From assembly GCF_958979055.1 (NCBI RefSeq), contig NC_084892.1, forward strand, positions 25,334,501-25,398,500: a stretch of DNA of 64,000 bases, given 5' to 3'. Each line of letters opens with the position of its first letter. The first letter of the stretch is position 1. This document shows, piece by piece, positions 33,146 through 43,177 of the stretch. Position numbers and translations under genes: made by a program. A model generated the notes under the pieces. The model did no database searches. It saw only the letters and a program-made list of their open reading frames with translations, and was not told where the DNA came from. The DNA comes from Alnus glutinosa (taxonomy: Eukaryota; Streptophyta; Magnoliopsida; Fagales; Betulaceae).

Positions 33146-35820
33146 ATGGCGGACGGAATTCGATTCTTCGAACTGAATACCGGAGCTAAGATCCCCTCGG
33201 TAGGGCTCGGCACGTGGCAGTCAGACCCTGGCCTCGTCGGTGAAGCCGTCGCCACCGCCATCAAGGTCTTCTTCTTGTTCACCTTCTTTATTTCTCACCG
33301 AATGACGATGACGATGACGATCATGATCATGATTTATTTGATTTCTCTCTCATCCAAACTTGTTTACTTTTATGCTGCAGGTTGGGTACCGCCATATCGA
33401 TTGTGCTCAGATCTACGGCAATGAGAAGGAGGTGAATTTTAAATTATCACATGTTCCAAACCGGTAGAAAAATGTATATTTAGGGTAGGTTTAGGTTTGC
33501 GATTTTTTTATATTATATTCTACTATTTTGTATTATATTTAAGATTGTGAATAGGTAGAGAACTTATTTTTTAAATTATATTTGAATGGTTTAATAAATT
33601 TGAGACAAAATTAAAAAAAATTGAATAATAGGATTTGAATTTTTAAAAAACAACCCAAAACATGTTTTCAAAAAAAAAAAAAAAAGAATTGTTATTCAAA
33701 CATGCCTTTAATCATTTAAATTATATTTAAAAAAAAAAAAAAAACATTTTAATGATTTCCATGGTTGTTGAGTGTTCCCAGTACCATATAAGTTATGTAA
33801 CTATGACTAATTTCTCTGTGGTTGATCTAATAAGCTTGTTGATTAGAAAAGAATTGATGTGAAATTAATTGTTTTCTAATGCATAGGAAATAATTGGTAA
33901 CCCATTGCCTAATCCTCATTTGTTGTAGATTGGTTCGGTCCTGAAGAAGTTGTTTGAAGATGGGGTGGTGAAGCGTGAGGATTTGTGGATTACCTCCAAA
34001 CTCTGGTTTGTTTTATTTCAATATTTAGTATCCCCTTAATGCTACTGCTGCGTGTTTTTTGCCTTAACGAGTGAGTCTTTGATCTTATCCAGTTTTATTT
34101 TTTGCATTCTAAAACTGAGGTGGTCCAACAGGTGTACTGATCATGCACCCGAAGATGTTCCGCAGGCATTGGATAGAACTTTGCGAGACTTGCAACTTGA
34201 TTATATTGATTTGTACCTTGTATGTACTGGTTAAAGCTTTGTTCAATTTTGGGTCTGTTGAAACTTGATATAAGAGTTTTTTGCATTAATTCACCCTGTA
34301 GTCTTTGGGGTCTAATTGATGGAAAAATTGCCTAGACCTACCTAATTGAAGGTGAAATAGAAGAGGGTCTTGTAATTGTTGATGCCCTCGCATATACATT
34401 ACAAATTATGCCCAAATCATGAAATTCCCTGACTCTAGTTTTCTTGCTTCTAATTTTCCTGGAAAATTACAGTTCAGTGATAATAGTGTTTTACATCATT
34501 ATTTTTCAACTTGAGAATATTTTATTGAGGACATTATTCAACTGCAACTAAATAAGGCTGCTTGGTTTTTTAAGATACATTGGCCAGTACCGATGAGGAA
34601 GGATTCAATAGGCTTTAAGCCTGAAAACCTTGTTCAACCAGATATACCTAGCACATGGAAAGCAATGGAAGCACTCTATGATTCTGGCAAGGCTCGAGCT
34701 CTTGGAGTTAGCAATTTCTCTTCAAAGAAATTGGCAGATTTGATTGAGGTAGCACGGGTTTCTCCTGCTGTTGTCCAGGTGGAATGCCATCCTTCGTGGC
34801 AGCAGACCAAGCTACGTGAATTTTGTAAATCCAAGGGAGTTCACCTATCTGTGAGTAGGCAAATTTTGAATTGCTTTTAGGCTTGAAGATAGTTCATCTA
34901 TCTTTGATGAGCCAAATCTTAATTTCCCTTGTAAGCTTGTGTTATGCAGAAGTTCAATTAAAACTATGATACTTTTTATGTAGGGATATTCGCCTTTAGG
35001 TTCTCCTGGCACCACATGGTTGAAGAGTGATGTCCTTAAGAATCCGATCCTAGTTAGTGTTGCGGAGAAACTAGGCAAGACTCCTGCACAAGTTGCCATT
35101 CGTTGGGGCCTGCAAATGGGTCATAGTGTGCTTCCAAAGAGTACACACGAGGGAAGGATCAAGGAGAACTTTGATGTCTTCGACTGGTCTATACCTGAAG
35201 ACTTGTTTGCCAAGTTCTCTGAAATTGAGCAGGCAAGTACTCGGTTAAATGTCATCTTTATGGTTTTTACTTCTCGAATCAATACCACTTCTTTTCCATG
35301 AGCAATTAATATATATATGTTTCCAGCTCAGACACTATAAACACTTCCTACTAATATGTTACAAGTGAAATAGCCCTTGAAATTTGAGAAATGCTATGTA
35401 CTACACCCTTATTCACTGGACTGATGTGACAGTTTTCATCAACCTTTAACTTCTTTTTTTTTTTAACAAGGGTTGATCCAAGTGTTAATGAATACTGCCA
35501 CATCAGTTTAGTGTGATGGATGTGAGATGGGTGTAGTATATAAGATGACTCTTGAAATTTTGTTGCTATTGCTTATCATTTACAATATGCTAATTCCCTC
35601 TACTATACTTTAACCGGGTTTCATTGGAGATTATTATGATAAGGTCCAAATGACCATATTAAAATGAAATGTTTCATGATGATTATTGGGGACTCATAAT
35701 TGTCATAAATCTCTTTCTCCTTAAATTGTGCAGGCAAGACTGATTAAAGGGACCTCATTTGTCCATCAAACTTTTGGCGCATACAGGACTGTTGAGGAAT
35801 TATGGGATGGTGAAATCTGA
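33146..35820 (+). CDS. AKR4C: AKR copy 6: intact aldo-keto reductase (AKR4C), 315 residues
   Basis: Exons at 33146-33265, 33381-33431, 33929-34005, 34132-34219, 34575-34850, 34984-35232 and 35734-35820. Tetrad Asp47, Tyr52, Lys81, His114. Other family segments: [10 protein letters not shown] near residue 22, [19 protein letters not shown] in the middle, [43 protein letters not shown] and the final VEELWDGEI. It resembles the Arabidopsis AKR4C8-AKR4C11 group (NADPH-dependent reductases of toxic aldehydes and some ketones, stress-induced, cytosolic or plastidic) more closely than any other copy does. No obvious transit peptide precedes [13 protein letters not shown]. Intron 2 lacks the exon-like block found in copies 1-5, and intron 6, again GC-AG, holds a MITE. 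Probably the ancestral-type gene of the array and very likely functional. Confidence 0.94.
35386..35551. mobile_element. MITE (GAGAAATG family) in intron 6 of AKR copy 6
   Basis: 166-bp element. The left end is GAGAAATGCTATGTACTACA and the right end in reverse complement is GAGTCATCTTATATACTACA; inner arms share ACTGATGTGRCAGT. Perfect 9-bp target duplication TTGAAATTT at 35377-35385 and 35552-35560. Mutator-like non-autonomous element by TIR and target length. Confidence 0.88.
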
Positions 35821-37369
35821 GTTTATTGGAGAGAGGGGTGCCAGGTTATGTTATATCATTTTCTGTTTTGGGGAGGGGCTATCTATGTTTTCTGTTACAT
35901 CTTTCTGTTGTCATAGACGCTACTAGATTGGCTTTGTTTCTGCTTGACATGCAGTTCAGTTCAGTGAATTTTGAGCTTTTGAAATGTGATCATGGCTGTG
36001 TAACGCATGGGCGCCTCTTTCTTTAGGCTAATTATGTGGTCTAAATTAAAGGCCCATTAATAGTAATAATATAATTAAGGCCTCCTTCCGTAGAAAAGAA
36101 TTGTTTGAGGCTCCAATGGACAGGCTTTGTAGCTAATTTCTACATACCAATCTAATTATCTGTCCAAATTGACGTGGCTTTTAATGAAATTGAAAGATTA
36201 CTCACGGAGTTATTTTATATTTTTCCAAGATAATAATTGATATTTCATTAAGATCACTGCATACTGATTTTGTAATTACAGTGTGGCATCAAGCACTTTA
36301 ATTAACTATAATATCAGTGTAGACAGATACATACCCTCATTTTTTGTTGTTGTTACTGATAATTAATTTATTCTACTTAATATAATATTATGATACTTTT
36401 TTTAAATTGTTTTTTTTTTCACTAATTAACAAGAAAAAGTTGTAATATATTTGTATTGCTGTCTAATTATGATTAATTTCTCAACCAGCATATGAGCCAT
36501 GTTTATATTTGGTGGGCCGTGAAGGGAATATGAATGACACAAATGTTGGACTCCTCCATTGTTGAGATACAGATATTATACCTTGAACGATAATAATTCC
36601 TAAGAGTTGATTTGCAAAAGATAATGTGTTTTTTTTTTTTTTTTTTTTTAATAAAAAAAAAAATTGATGAAATTCGTGGATCCGAAGGCCCATATGTATA
36701 TAGCTCAAGGCAGAACCATCAATACACTGCCTAGAACGAGGGTACTAAAAAATGTATTGTTATGCGTTGTATATAAAGTTACAAGATTTTCCAAAACCCA
36801 CTAAATTGAAATTAGGGTTTTTATATCCCCGAACAACGAGCTTATTGGAAGCATTATTATACTATTTTTTAGTTGTTACATGATTTCATGATGCTCATGA
36901 TCAAAAGCCCCTTAAGAATAAATTAAATTGATTTATGTATCCGAATGATGTGGTTACTGTTTGTTTGTTGCGAACCCTTTGTCTTTAAAAATTATCGTTA
37001 TCTTAAAGAGTGGTTGTTTGGTTTGATTTTGATAGAAAGTCTGAATGATATATAATACACCCCATAAGATTAAAAAAAAAAAAAAAAAAATAGGAGTAAT
37101 TTTTTATCTTATATATGATGTATTTTTGACATTTTTTATCGTAAAACGGGGATATTGCAACCCAATAGCAGATTGAAAAACAAAATTGAAACATTTGGAG
37201 ACATTATAAAAATGACGGTAATTAGAGGGGTAAAAATAGTAAACCCTTTTTGTTTTTGTTTTGTTTTGTTTTGCCATGTGTCAAGCTCCTATAAGCTATA
37301 TAAAAGATAGAGAATCCAATTAGATACTTGAGCTTCCTTGGTAGAATCAAATTTGTCTTTGACAATAAC
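35821..37369. other. Intergenic stretch after the AKR array
   Basis: 3' flank of copy 6, then AT-rich sequence with poly-T/poly-A stretches (36630-36663 and 37072-37090). I see no gene or defined element. Confidence 0.5.
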
Positions 37370-37576
37370 TGTAACGACCTAAGGAAAAATGCTAGCCACA
37401 TCTGCGCTATTACCCCAAAAGGACTGGTCAATTTGAAGCTTCCCTAGAATCCATTACAAAGCCTAATTTCACCTAGTAACTAGGCAATGTGAGACTTAAC
37501 ACTCATCTATCTCTTATAAATCATTCATTCTATGTGACCTATTCATCTCTTCCCAATATGGGATCGGGGTGTTACA
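37370..37576. mobile_element. Short solo LTR (TRIM-like)
   Basis: 207 bp beginning TGTAACGACC and ending GGGGTGTTACA, that is TG...CA with short inverted ends. Flanked by perfect 5-bp repeats ATAAC (37365-37369 and 37577-37581). No internal domain or second LTR is adjacent, so this is a solo LTR of a small retrotransposon, possibly a TRIM. The 5S-like core of Cassandra elements was not recognised. Confidence 0.75.
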
Positions 37577-37586
37577 ATAACTCTAT

Positions 37587-38175
37587 GAGAAATGATCACT
37601 GCACTCTTTTAACACAACACCTGCACAACAGGCTGACGTGAAAAGGGTGTTTTTATTTTTATTTTTATTTTTGTTTTTGTTGAAAACCGGTTGGAGGGGA
37701 AATGAAACGCAGCACCCCCCCCCCTCTCTTTCTGAAATTTCATCTTCGTACAGTCCGTCGTCCGGTTGTCTCTTTGCCAGCGCTGCTTCATCGGAGTTCT
37801 CCTTCTCCATCGAAACCGCTGCTCGCAGCCTCTCTCTCTCTCTCTCTCTCTGCATCATTCGTACAATGCTGCCTCCTCCGTTGTCCGGTCGTCTCCTTGT
37901 CGGCGCCACTTCATCGAAGTTCTCCTCCTCCGTCGAAACCACCACCCCCCCTCTCTCTCTCTCTCCCGCTCGCTCACTCGCCGGTAGTTCCCATCCCTCT
38001 CAGGGGCTTCTCTCTCGGCGGTCAGCCTCCTCCGTTGTCCGACGTTTCGTCTCCGACAGATTTGGCGGCCAGATCTGTCTTCAGCGATGCTAAAAGAATA
38101 GGTTCTCTCTCTCTGGTCGGATCTGTTGGTACAAACATGGGTGAAATTTTTTGCTTCACAGAGTGGAGGTAGCCA
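37587..38175. repeat. CT-rich imperfect duplication, possible MULE end
   Basis: Starts with GAGAAATGATCACTGCACTC, like the left end of the Mutator-like MITEs elsewhere in the window, but no right end or target duplication was found. The interior has two imperfect copies of a roughly 115-bp unit (CGTCGAAACC/CATCGAAACC followed by (CT)n) at about 37742-37856 and 37857-37972. Several overlapping open frames exist on both strands because the sequence is low in complexity. I do not support a gene; a captured gene piece is possible. Confidence 0.4.
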
Positions 38176-39247
38176 ACCCATAATGGGGCACAATGACAGA
38201 TTTATTTATTTTTTTAATTTTTTTTTATGCTAGAAATTATTTTAGTAGGACTACTTTCTGCACACCCACGCCTGAAATCTGAAAGAAACAGACCCCATTT
38301 CATTCCAATTTATGAACTAAAAATCAATTCCATGCAACTTCTTGAAATTTGAAAAATCAAATTCAAACCCCATTTGTTGTATGAAATACGGCCCTCTCAT
38401 GGGGCTAAGCTTCGAAAAATCAATTTCATGCCTATTTATGATTAGCTTCGATTACTATATGGTTTATGATCAGCTTCTTTGGGTGTACCTTTATTGATTA
38501 ATCTATATAAATATATAGCATTAGTGCGCCACCAAAGTCCACAGATTAGACAAAAACTTAATTTTACTGCAACATGTTTATATGTAATTTTAATTTTTGA
38601 TTTTTTACTTTCACTCTCAATTATCATTAGCTCAGAAAAGTTTTTCTGCTCTATATATATATATGCTAACATAGATATATAAAAATAGACATCTAAAAAT
38701 ACTCTATAGTTATTGAAGAGTAAATCCAACTTTAATTATGACGGCAAAGGTTCATGCTCTTTTGGGTTGTTTTGCCTCTGTTTTGTTGAGGTTGTAGTAT
38801 CATTTTTTTTTTTGAAACATGATTGTGAACTCAGAGTTTTGCTTGATTGTGAGAGCACTATTAGTTTTTCATCTGCTGTGTTGTTTTGAGTGTATAGCTT
38901 AACAGTTTTGCCTTTGTTTTGTTGAGGTTGTAGCTTTGGTTTCTTGTTGGAACCGAGATTCCAGTGTTTATTGGAGAGTTGTATTGACTTTGTTTGGTTA
39001 ATGAAGCTTTAATTCATCCAAAAAAAAAAAAAAATTTTCTATTGGATCATTTTTGTCATACTTGCTTTACAATATGTACTCAAGCTTGATGCTCAGTTGT
39101 TTTTTTTTTTTTTTTTTTTTTTTTTTGTAATTTTGTTTGGTTGTTTGCCTAGGGACAATCTCTGGTTGTAAGGTGTTTTGCTTGGGGTTGTTTCCCTTTG
39201 TTTTTACAGTTGATTCTTTTGTCAATATATAGATCTAATTATTCTTT

Positions 39248-39319
<72 letters not shown>

Positions 39320-40224
39320 TTAACATTTTCATCTATAGGCTCTTGAGAAGTGTTAGCTTAAGGCAATAATCATCTGCCTGCCCAATCTCTGCTAGACTCT
39401 TCTGGTTAATTTATGATTCTCATGCCCATTTCTCTTTTAATATATATGTGTGTGTTAAAGAAATAGGGACAACATTTTTGAAATTGACTATGCTTAACAG
39501 TGTCAGCAGCAACTCTTTTGTTTCAAAAAATACCATTCAAGGAAGTTCCATATTTTGTTTCAAAAAATTAAACAAGTTGATTTATCATAAACTCCTTGTT
39601 ATCTGCCTAGCTATTATCTCTAGAATAATATGGGTAATTAAGTAATTGTCTATGAAATTAAATTGTGAGAAATAACTTTAATAATGGCTCCCTTTTTTGG
39701 GGATTTTGTCCTTGCTTGTCTATATTATGTTTCTAATAGATGCATGTAGTGTGTGGACCTTTATCTTCATCAATCATCCTACTTTTATTATATGTAGCTC
39801 ATAGGAATACACTAGAATCGTTAATGCAGCACCAAAGACCCCATGATTACAGTTATAAAGAGGGCGGAATACTTAATTGAAAAATTAGCTAAATTTGGAG
39901 CCACGCATGAGAGTATTGCTAGGGCCACAACTTTTTAGGCACCCATAAATGGATAGTTGCCTTTCATTATTTGTGTCAAAATTAGGGAGTAAAGTGCCAA
40001 AATTTAAAGTTTAATGGAAGGATTGCAAACAATGAGTAGTCGTATGAGGTGATAAATTATAATTTTACCTAATTGTTAATATGAAAAATAGGTTTAAGAC
40101 TAATATAATATGCCCGAAAAGTTTAATTAATTCATTACGACATTACATTTGTTGGTTATTCAAATATTCAAATATTTTTTTTAGGAGCATATATATATGA
40201 ACCTGAAATGGAACTTTATTCATG
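38176..40224. other. AT-rich intergenic stretch
   Basis: No gene seen. Contains poly-T near 39100-39126 and a 68-base (AT)n tract (39249-39316). Recurrent TTTTGTTGAGGTTGTAG at about 38782 and 38919 shows a small local duplication. Confidence 0.5.
39249..39316. repeat. (AT)n microsatellite
   Basis: Pure AT dinucleotide run of about 68 bases. Confidence 0.95.
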
Positions 40225-40539
40225 GTGCGTGTAACGCCCCGAATTTGAACCTGCAAATTCGTAAGTAAAAACTCTATTAAAAATGCATGTAGGAATCATA
40301 TACTCTAAGGCAGGGTGGTTCAATATATTTTGGGGCTTAAAGCGAGAATTTTAAACGAGGCTTCTAAGGATTTTTTTTTTTTTTCCTATTCTATGTGGGA
40401 ATTTTAGAGTCTCCTAATAGGAGAGAAAATGCACTATATTTTTGCCGGTATTAATTGTTGTCTTCTTGAGCCTCTAATTATTTATTTTTTATTAAAGTTA
40501 AAGAGTTTTCAAAGAAGAGATCATACTTCTTTTATTTTT

Positions 40540-40780
40540 TTCAAAACCGTTCGATTGAGCCCCTTTTTTTTTCTTCAAACAAACCTATCTTTGGGTGCCT
40601 TATTTGATTGAGAAAAAACCATTTCAGCTTATGATTAGACCTTCTTTTTTTCAAACAAACTTGTCTTTAGGGCCTTATTCCACTAGAAAAAAACCGTTTT
40701 AGATTATAATTAGGCTTTTTCTTCCCTTTTTCTTTTCCAAATAAACTTGTTTTTGGGGCCTTTTTCTGCTTGGGGCCTTG
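40540..40780. repeat. Three degenerate tandem copies
   Basis: CTTCAAACAAACCTATCTTTGGG, TTCAAACAAACTTGTCTTTAGGG and TCCAAATAAACTTGTTTTTGGGG-type segments recur three times at roughly 70-90 bp spacing, each followed by a CCTTATT/CCTTTTTC-like stretch. Old minisatellite-like duplication with no coding value. Confidence 0.5.
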
Positions 40781-40809
40781 GGCAACCGCCTAACTTGCCT
40801 AGTGGATGA

Positions 40810-41375
40810 GCCTGAAGTGCTCTAAGGACACATGTAATTTTAATAGATAGGGTTTGAGGAATTTTTTCCAAACCAATTTGGAGGCCATTGCTCCCTTGGT
40901 TTTCAATTTTTTTTTTTTTTTTTTTTAAAATGTTATTAAGTTAAACATGTGTATTATTTTATTTTATTTTTGCTTGAAAACTATAAAATTAAGCTTGACC
41001 TCTTGTTCATACTTTTGACCCCTCGAATGAAAAATTATGGTTTCGTCCATGGCGCATTGGTCCAGTAGGTCTGACCTACAAAAATCTTCGGATCTGTGGA
41101 TAATGTACCGCATTATTAAAGGAATAAGAATAATGGTTTGTTATGTGGATGGTGTCCATCGTTTTTGTACCCACCTTCCTCTTGGCCTGCAAATCATACA
41201 AAAAACAAACTCCACGGACATCATGTGTCTGAAGAGCCTAGAAGGCAGCACAGCCAATGAAAGCAAGCGATCCTTCGCAAAGGCTTTGCTAGGACTTGGG
41301 AATGTATCGAAGCAAAATGGCTTGATGCCCAAAATGTGCACACGTTGGTCTTTGAAATCGATGCCCGGAAGCTTT
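40810..41375. other. Sequence upstream of the U2 gene
   Basis: Contains a poly-T tract (40910-40926). A 124-codon frame (41037-41411) runs into the snRNA promoter and has no recognisable domain, so I do not call it a gene. Confidence 0.4.
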
Positions 41376-41386
41376 TTCCCACACCG
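41376..41386 (+). promoter_or_regulatory. Upstream sequence element (USE) of the U2 gene
   Basis: TTCCCACACCG matches the plant snRNA USE (RTCCCACATCG) apart from two positions. It lies about 34 bases before the TATA box, the spacing that in plants marks RNA polymerase II snRNA genes (Pol III types are about 10 bases closer). Confidence 0.75.
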
Positions 41387-41419
41387 AAAGAATGAGAGAA
41401 GCTGGAACTAAACACTGGC

Positions 41420-41427
41420 TATAAAAG
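41420..41427 (+). promoter_or_regulatory. TATA box of the U2 gene
   Basis: TATAAAAG, about 32 bases before the first U2 nucleotide. Confidence 0.75.
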
Positions 41428-41451
41428 AAAAACGGACACGTTGAGCAAAGC

Positions 41452-41647
41452 ATACCTTTCTCGGCCTTTTGGCTAAGATCAAGTGTAGTATCTGTTCTTA
41501 TCAGTTTAATATCTGATATGTGGCCCATCGGGTCACACGATATTAAATTAATTTCTTGAGGGGGAAGGCCCGCCACAGTAGCTTGCTATTGGGGTCTTCA
41601 AGCGTCGCCCATGCGTTGCACTATTGCACGGGCCTGGCGCACCCCAC
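41452..41647 (+). ncRNA. U2: U2 spliceosomal snRNA
   Basis: Begins ATACCTTTCTCGGCC and continues through TTTGGCTAAGATCAAG, the branch-point pairing segment GTGTAGTATCTG and stem-loop II, then the 3' stem-loops ending GGCGCACCCC, for about 196 nt. All parts are in the order of plant U2. U2 pairs with the intron branch site in the nucleus. Stem IIb reads GTGGCCC-ATCG-GGGTCAC and remains paired, so changes there look compensated. The Sm-site region is AATTTCTTGAG, where most U2 genes have an uninterrupted T run, so Sm binding might be weaker. With USE, TATA and 3' box all present, the gene is probably active or only recently silenced. Confidence 0.95.
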
Positions 41648-41648
41648 C

Positions 41649-41662
41649 CAAACCTAGTTCAA
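41649..41662 (+). terminator. snRNA 3' box
   Basis: CA-AACCT-AGTTCAA fits the plant snRNA 3'-end consensus CA(N3-10)AGTNNAA immediately after the mature U2 end. Confidence 0.75.
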
Positions 41663-42130
41663 ATCTTTTTCTTCTTTTATTTGGGCTACTGAGCTTCTTT
41701 ATAAATTCACAGCCTAATAACCCAGTTTCAATTCTTGTGTGTGCAAGGAGACCTGCGATAATCCAAAGCATCTAGGGGAAAAAAGGAAAAAAGAAATTAA
41801 TCTCAACACAAAGGAAAAGAAAAGGAAATAATGGAAAACTCCAATAAAGTCTTTTTTTTCTTGTTTCTTATTGATAAGCCTAAGATGGCTCTAATTGATG
41901 GCTCTATTCTTGTTTCAGTTCTTGATTGAATTTTCTGATTTACTGATGATTTTATAATGTTATTATTAAAGCTAATATTTAATCTAGGCTATATACTCTT
42001 ATGTAAATTAAACATATCAACCAGAATCGCCATTGACTTCAATACCATCGCTACACAAAACATTTGAAAGGTAGATTAAAAAAATTTGAAAAAATTGAGA
42101 TTAAAGTGGAAAATAAGTGTGGTGTATAAC
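41663..42130. other. Downstream of U2
   Basis: AT-rich sequence without a recognisable gene. Confidence 0.4.
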
Positions 42131-42139
42131 ACTACTCAT

Positions 42140-42834
42140 TTACTTTTTAGAGAACCATACGATGTATCGATGGGCTGGAAGGCCGGTCTGCTAAGAAAGC
42201 TTAAGGGGGCCTAAAAGATATACATATCAGTCTACTGAAAGGCTCATATACTGATGGACATACACGACAAATTCAGATTCTTATGGTTTGATCAGCATAT
42301 TAATCAACAAAAGAATTAAGAAACTATTGGAGGATCATACTACATGCCAAAGGGCCTCTAAAGCTTGACTATTAAGAAAGCTCAACGAGGCCTAACAGAT
42401 ATACATACCAGTGAGGCCAAGACCATATTTGGACCAAGCTTGGTAGATAAGTCACAAGTCTACACCAGATTTGAGACTTACAACAAGATGCACCTTTGTC
42501 TTAATGGAATACATAACAGTCGATCCTCTCCTGCTAGGTCAAATAACAACATCCCATGTAAGAAATCACCCTATCTATATATAGAGGGCAAAACTCCTCC
42601 ATCGGCCAAGTAATGACTCTAGAAAAACTCACTCACCCTTTCAGGCACTCACACCTATTTATTGATCCCTATGCACCACCATACTACCATAGGCATTCTC
42701 TTACATTTTGCGTACTGCCAGACACATTTTTTCAAGCTTTACACTCTCATTGAGGGCTTAACCTGGCTTGGGGGTTGAAGTGCCTCCAGTTTTTTGGGAC
42801 CAGCAAACTTTTTTAACGACCTCTTTCTTATTTT

Positions 42835-42877
<43 letters not shown>

Positions 42878-43020
42878 CCTCCTAAAAGACAGTTTGAGGT
42901 TAATGATACAAATTATATTGAAAAAGGTACTCGTAAAGAATGATGCTTTTCTTCTTCTTATTTTTATTTTTTTGCTAATATTATCAGTTATTTTAGATTA
43001 TTGAGGACATCGTGGTCCCA
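42140..43020. repeat. Probable LTR remnant
   Basis: Contains two imperfect copies of a 52-bp segment (GGCCTAAAAGATATACATATCAGT at about 42208 and GGCCTAACAGATATACATACCAGT at about 42389), a TATA-like CTATATATAGAGG (42574-42586), and a downstream GGCTTAACCTGGCTTGGGG segment. These are LTR-like promoter and transcript features, but I could not find TG...CA ends with a target duplication. A 36-base poly-A run lies at 42838-42874. Confidence 0.35.
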
Positions 43021-43177
43021 CAGTCTCACACCCTTACAATTATTAATTATTAATTTTTATTTTTTATATCTTATTCTAAACCCTTACGCCCCCCCCCAAT
43101 CTTATTCCATAATTGTAGGTCACTTATGCCTCTCATGCCCCTAAGTTTCACTGTTGTGACTTGTATTTTATGATATA

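Noticed and set aside
37638..38172. Overlapping plus-strand frames of 151 and 156 codons and a minus frame of 112-120 codons
   Set aside because: Low-complexity CT-rich duplicated DNA open in several frames; no domain, splice context or conserved protein.
41037..41411. 124-codon plus frame
   Set aside because: Runs into the U2 USE and TATA region and shows no known protein features.
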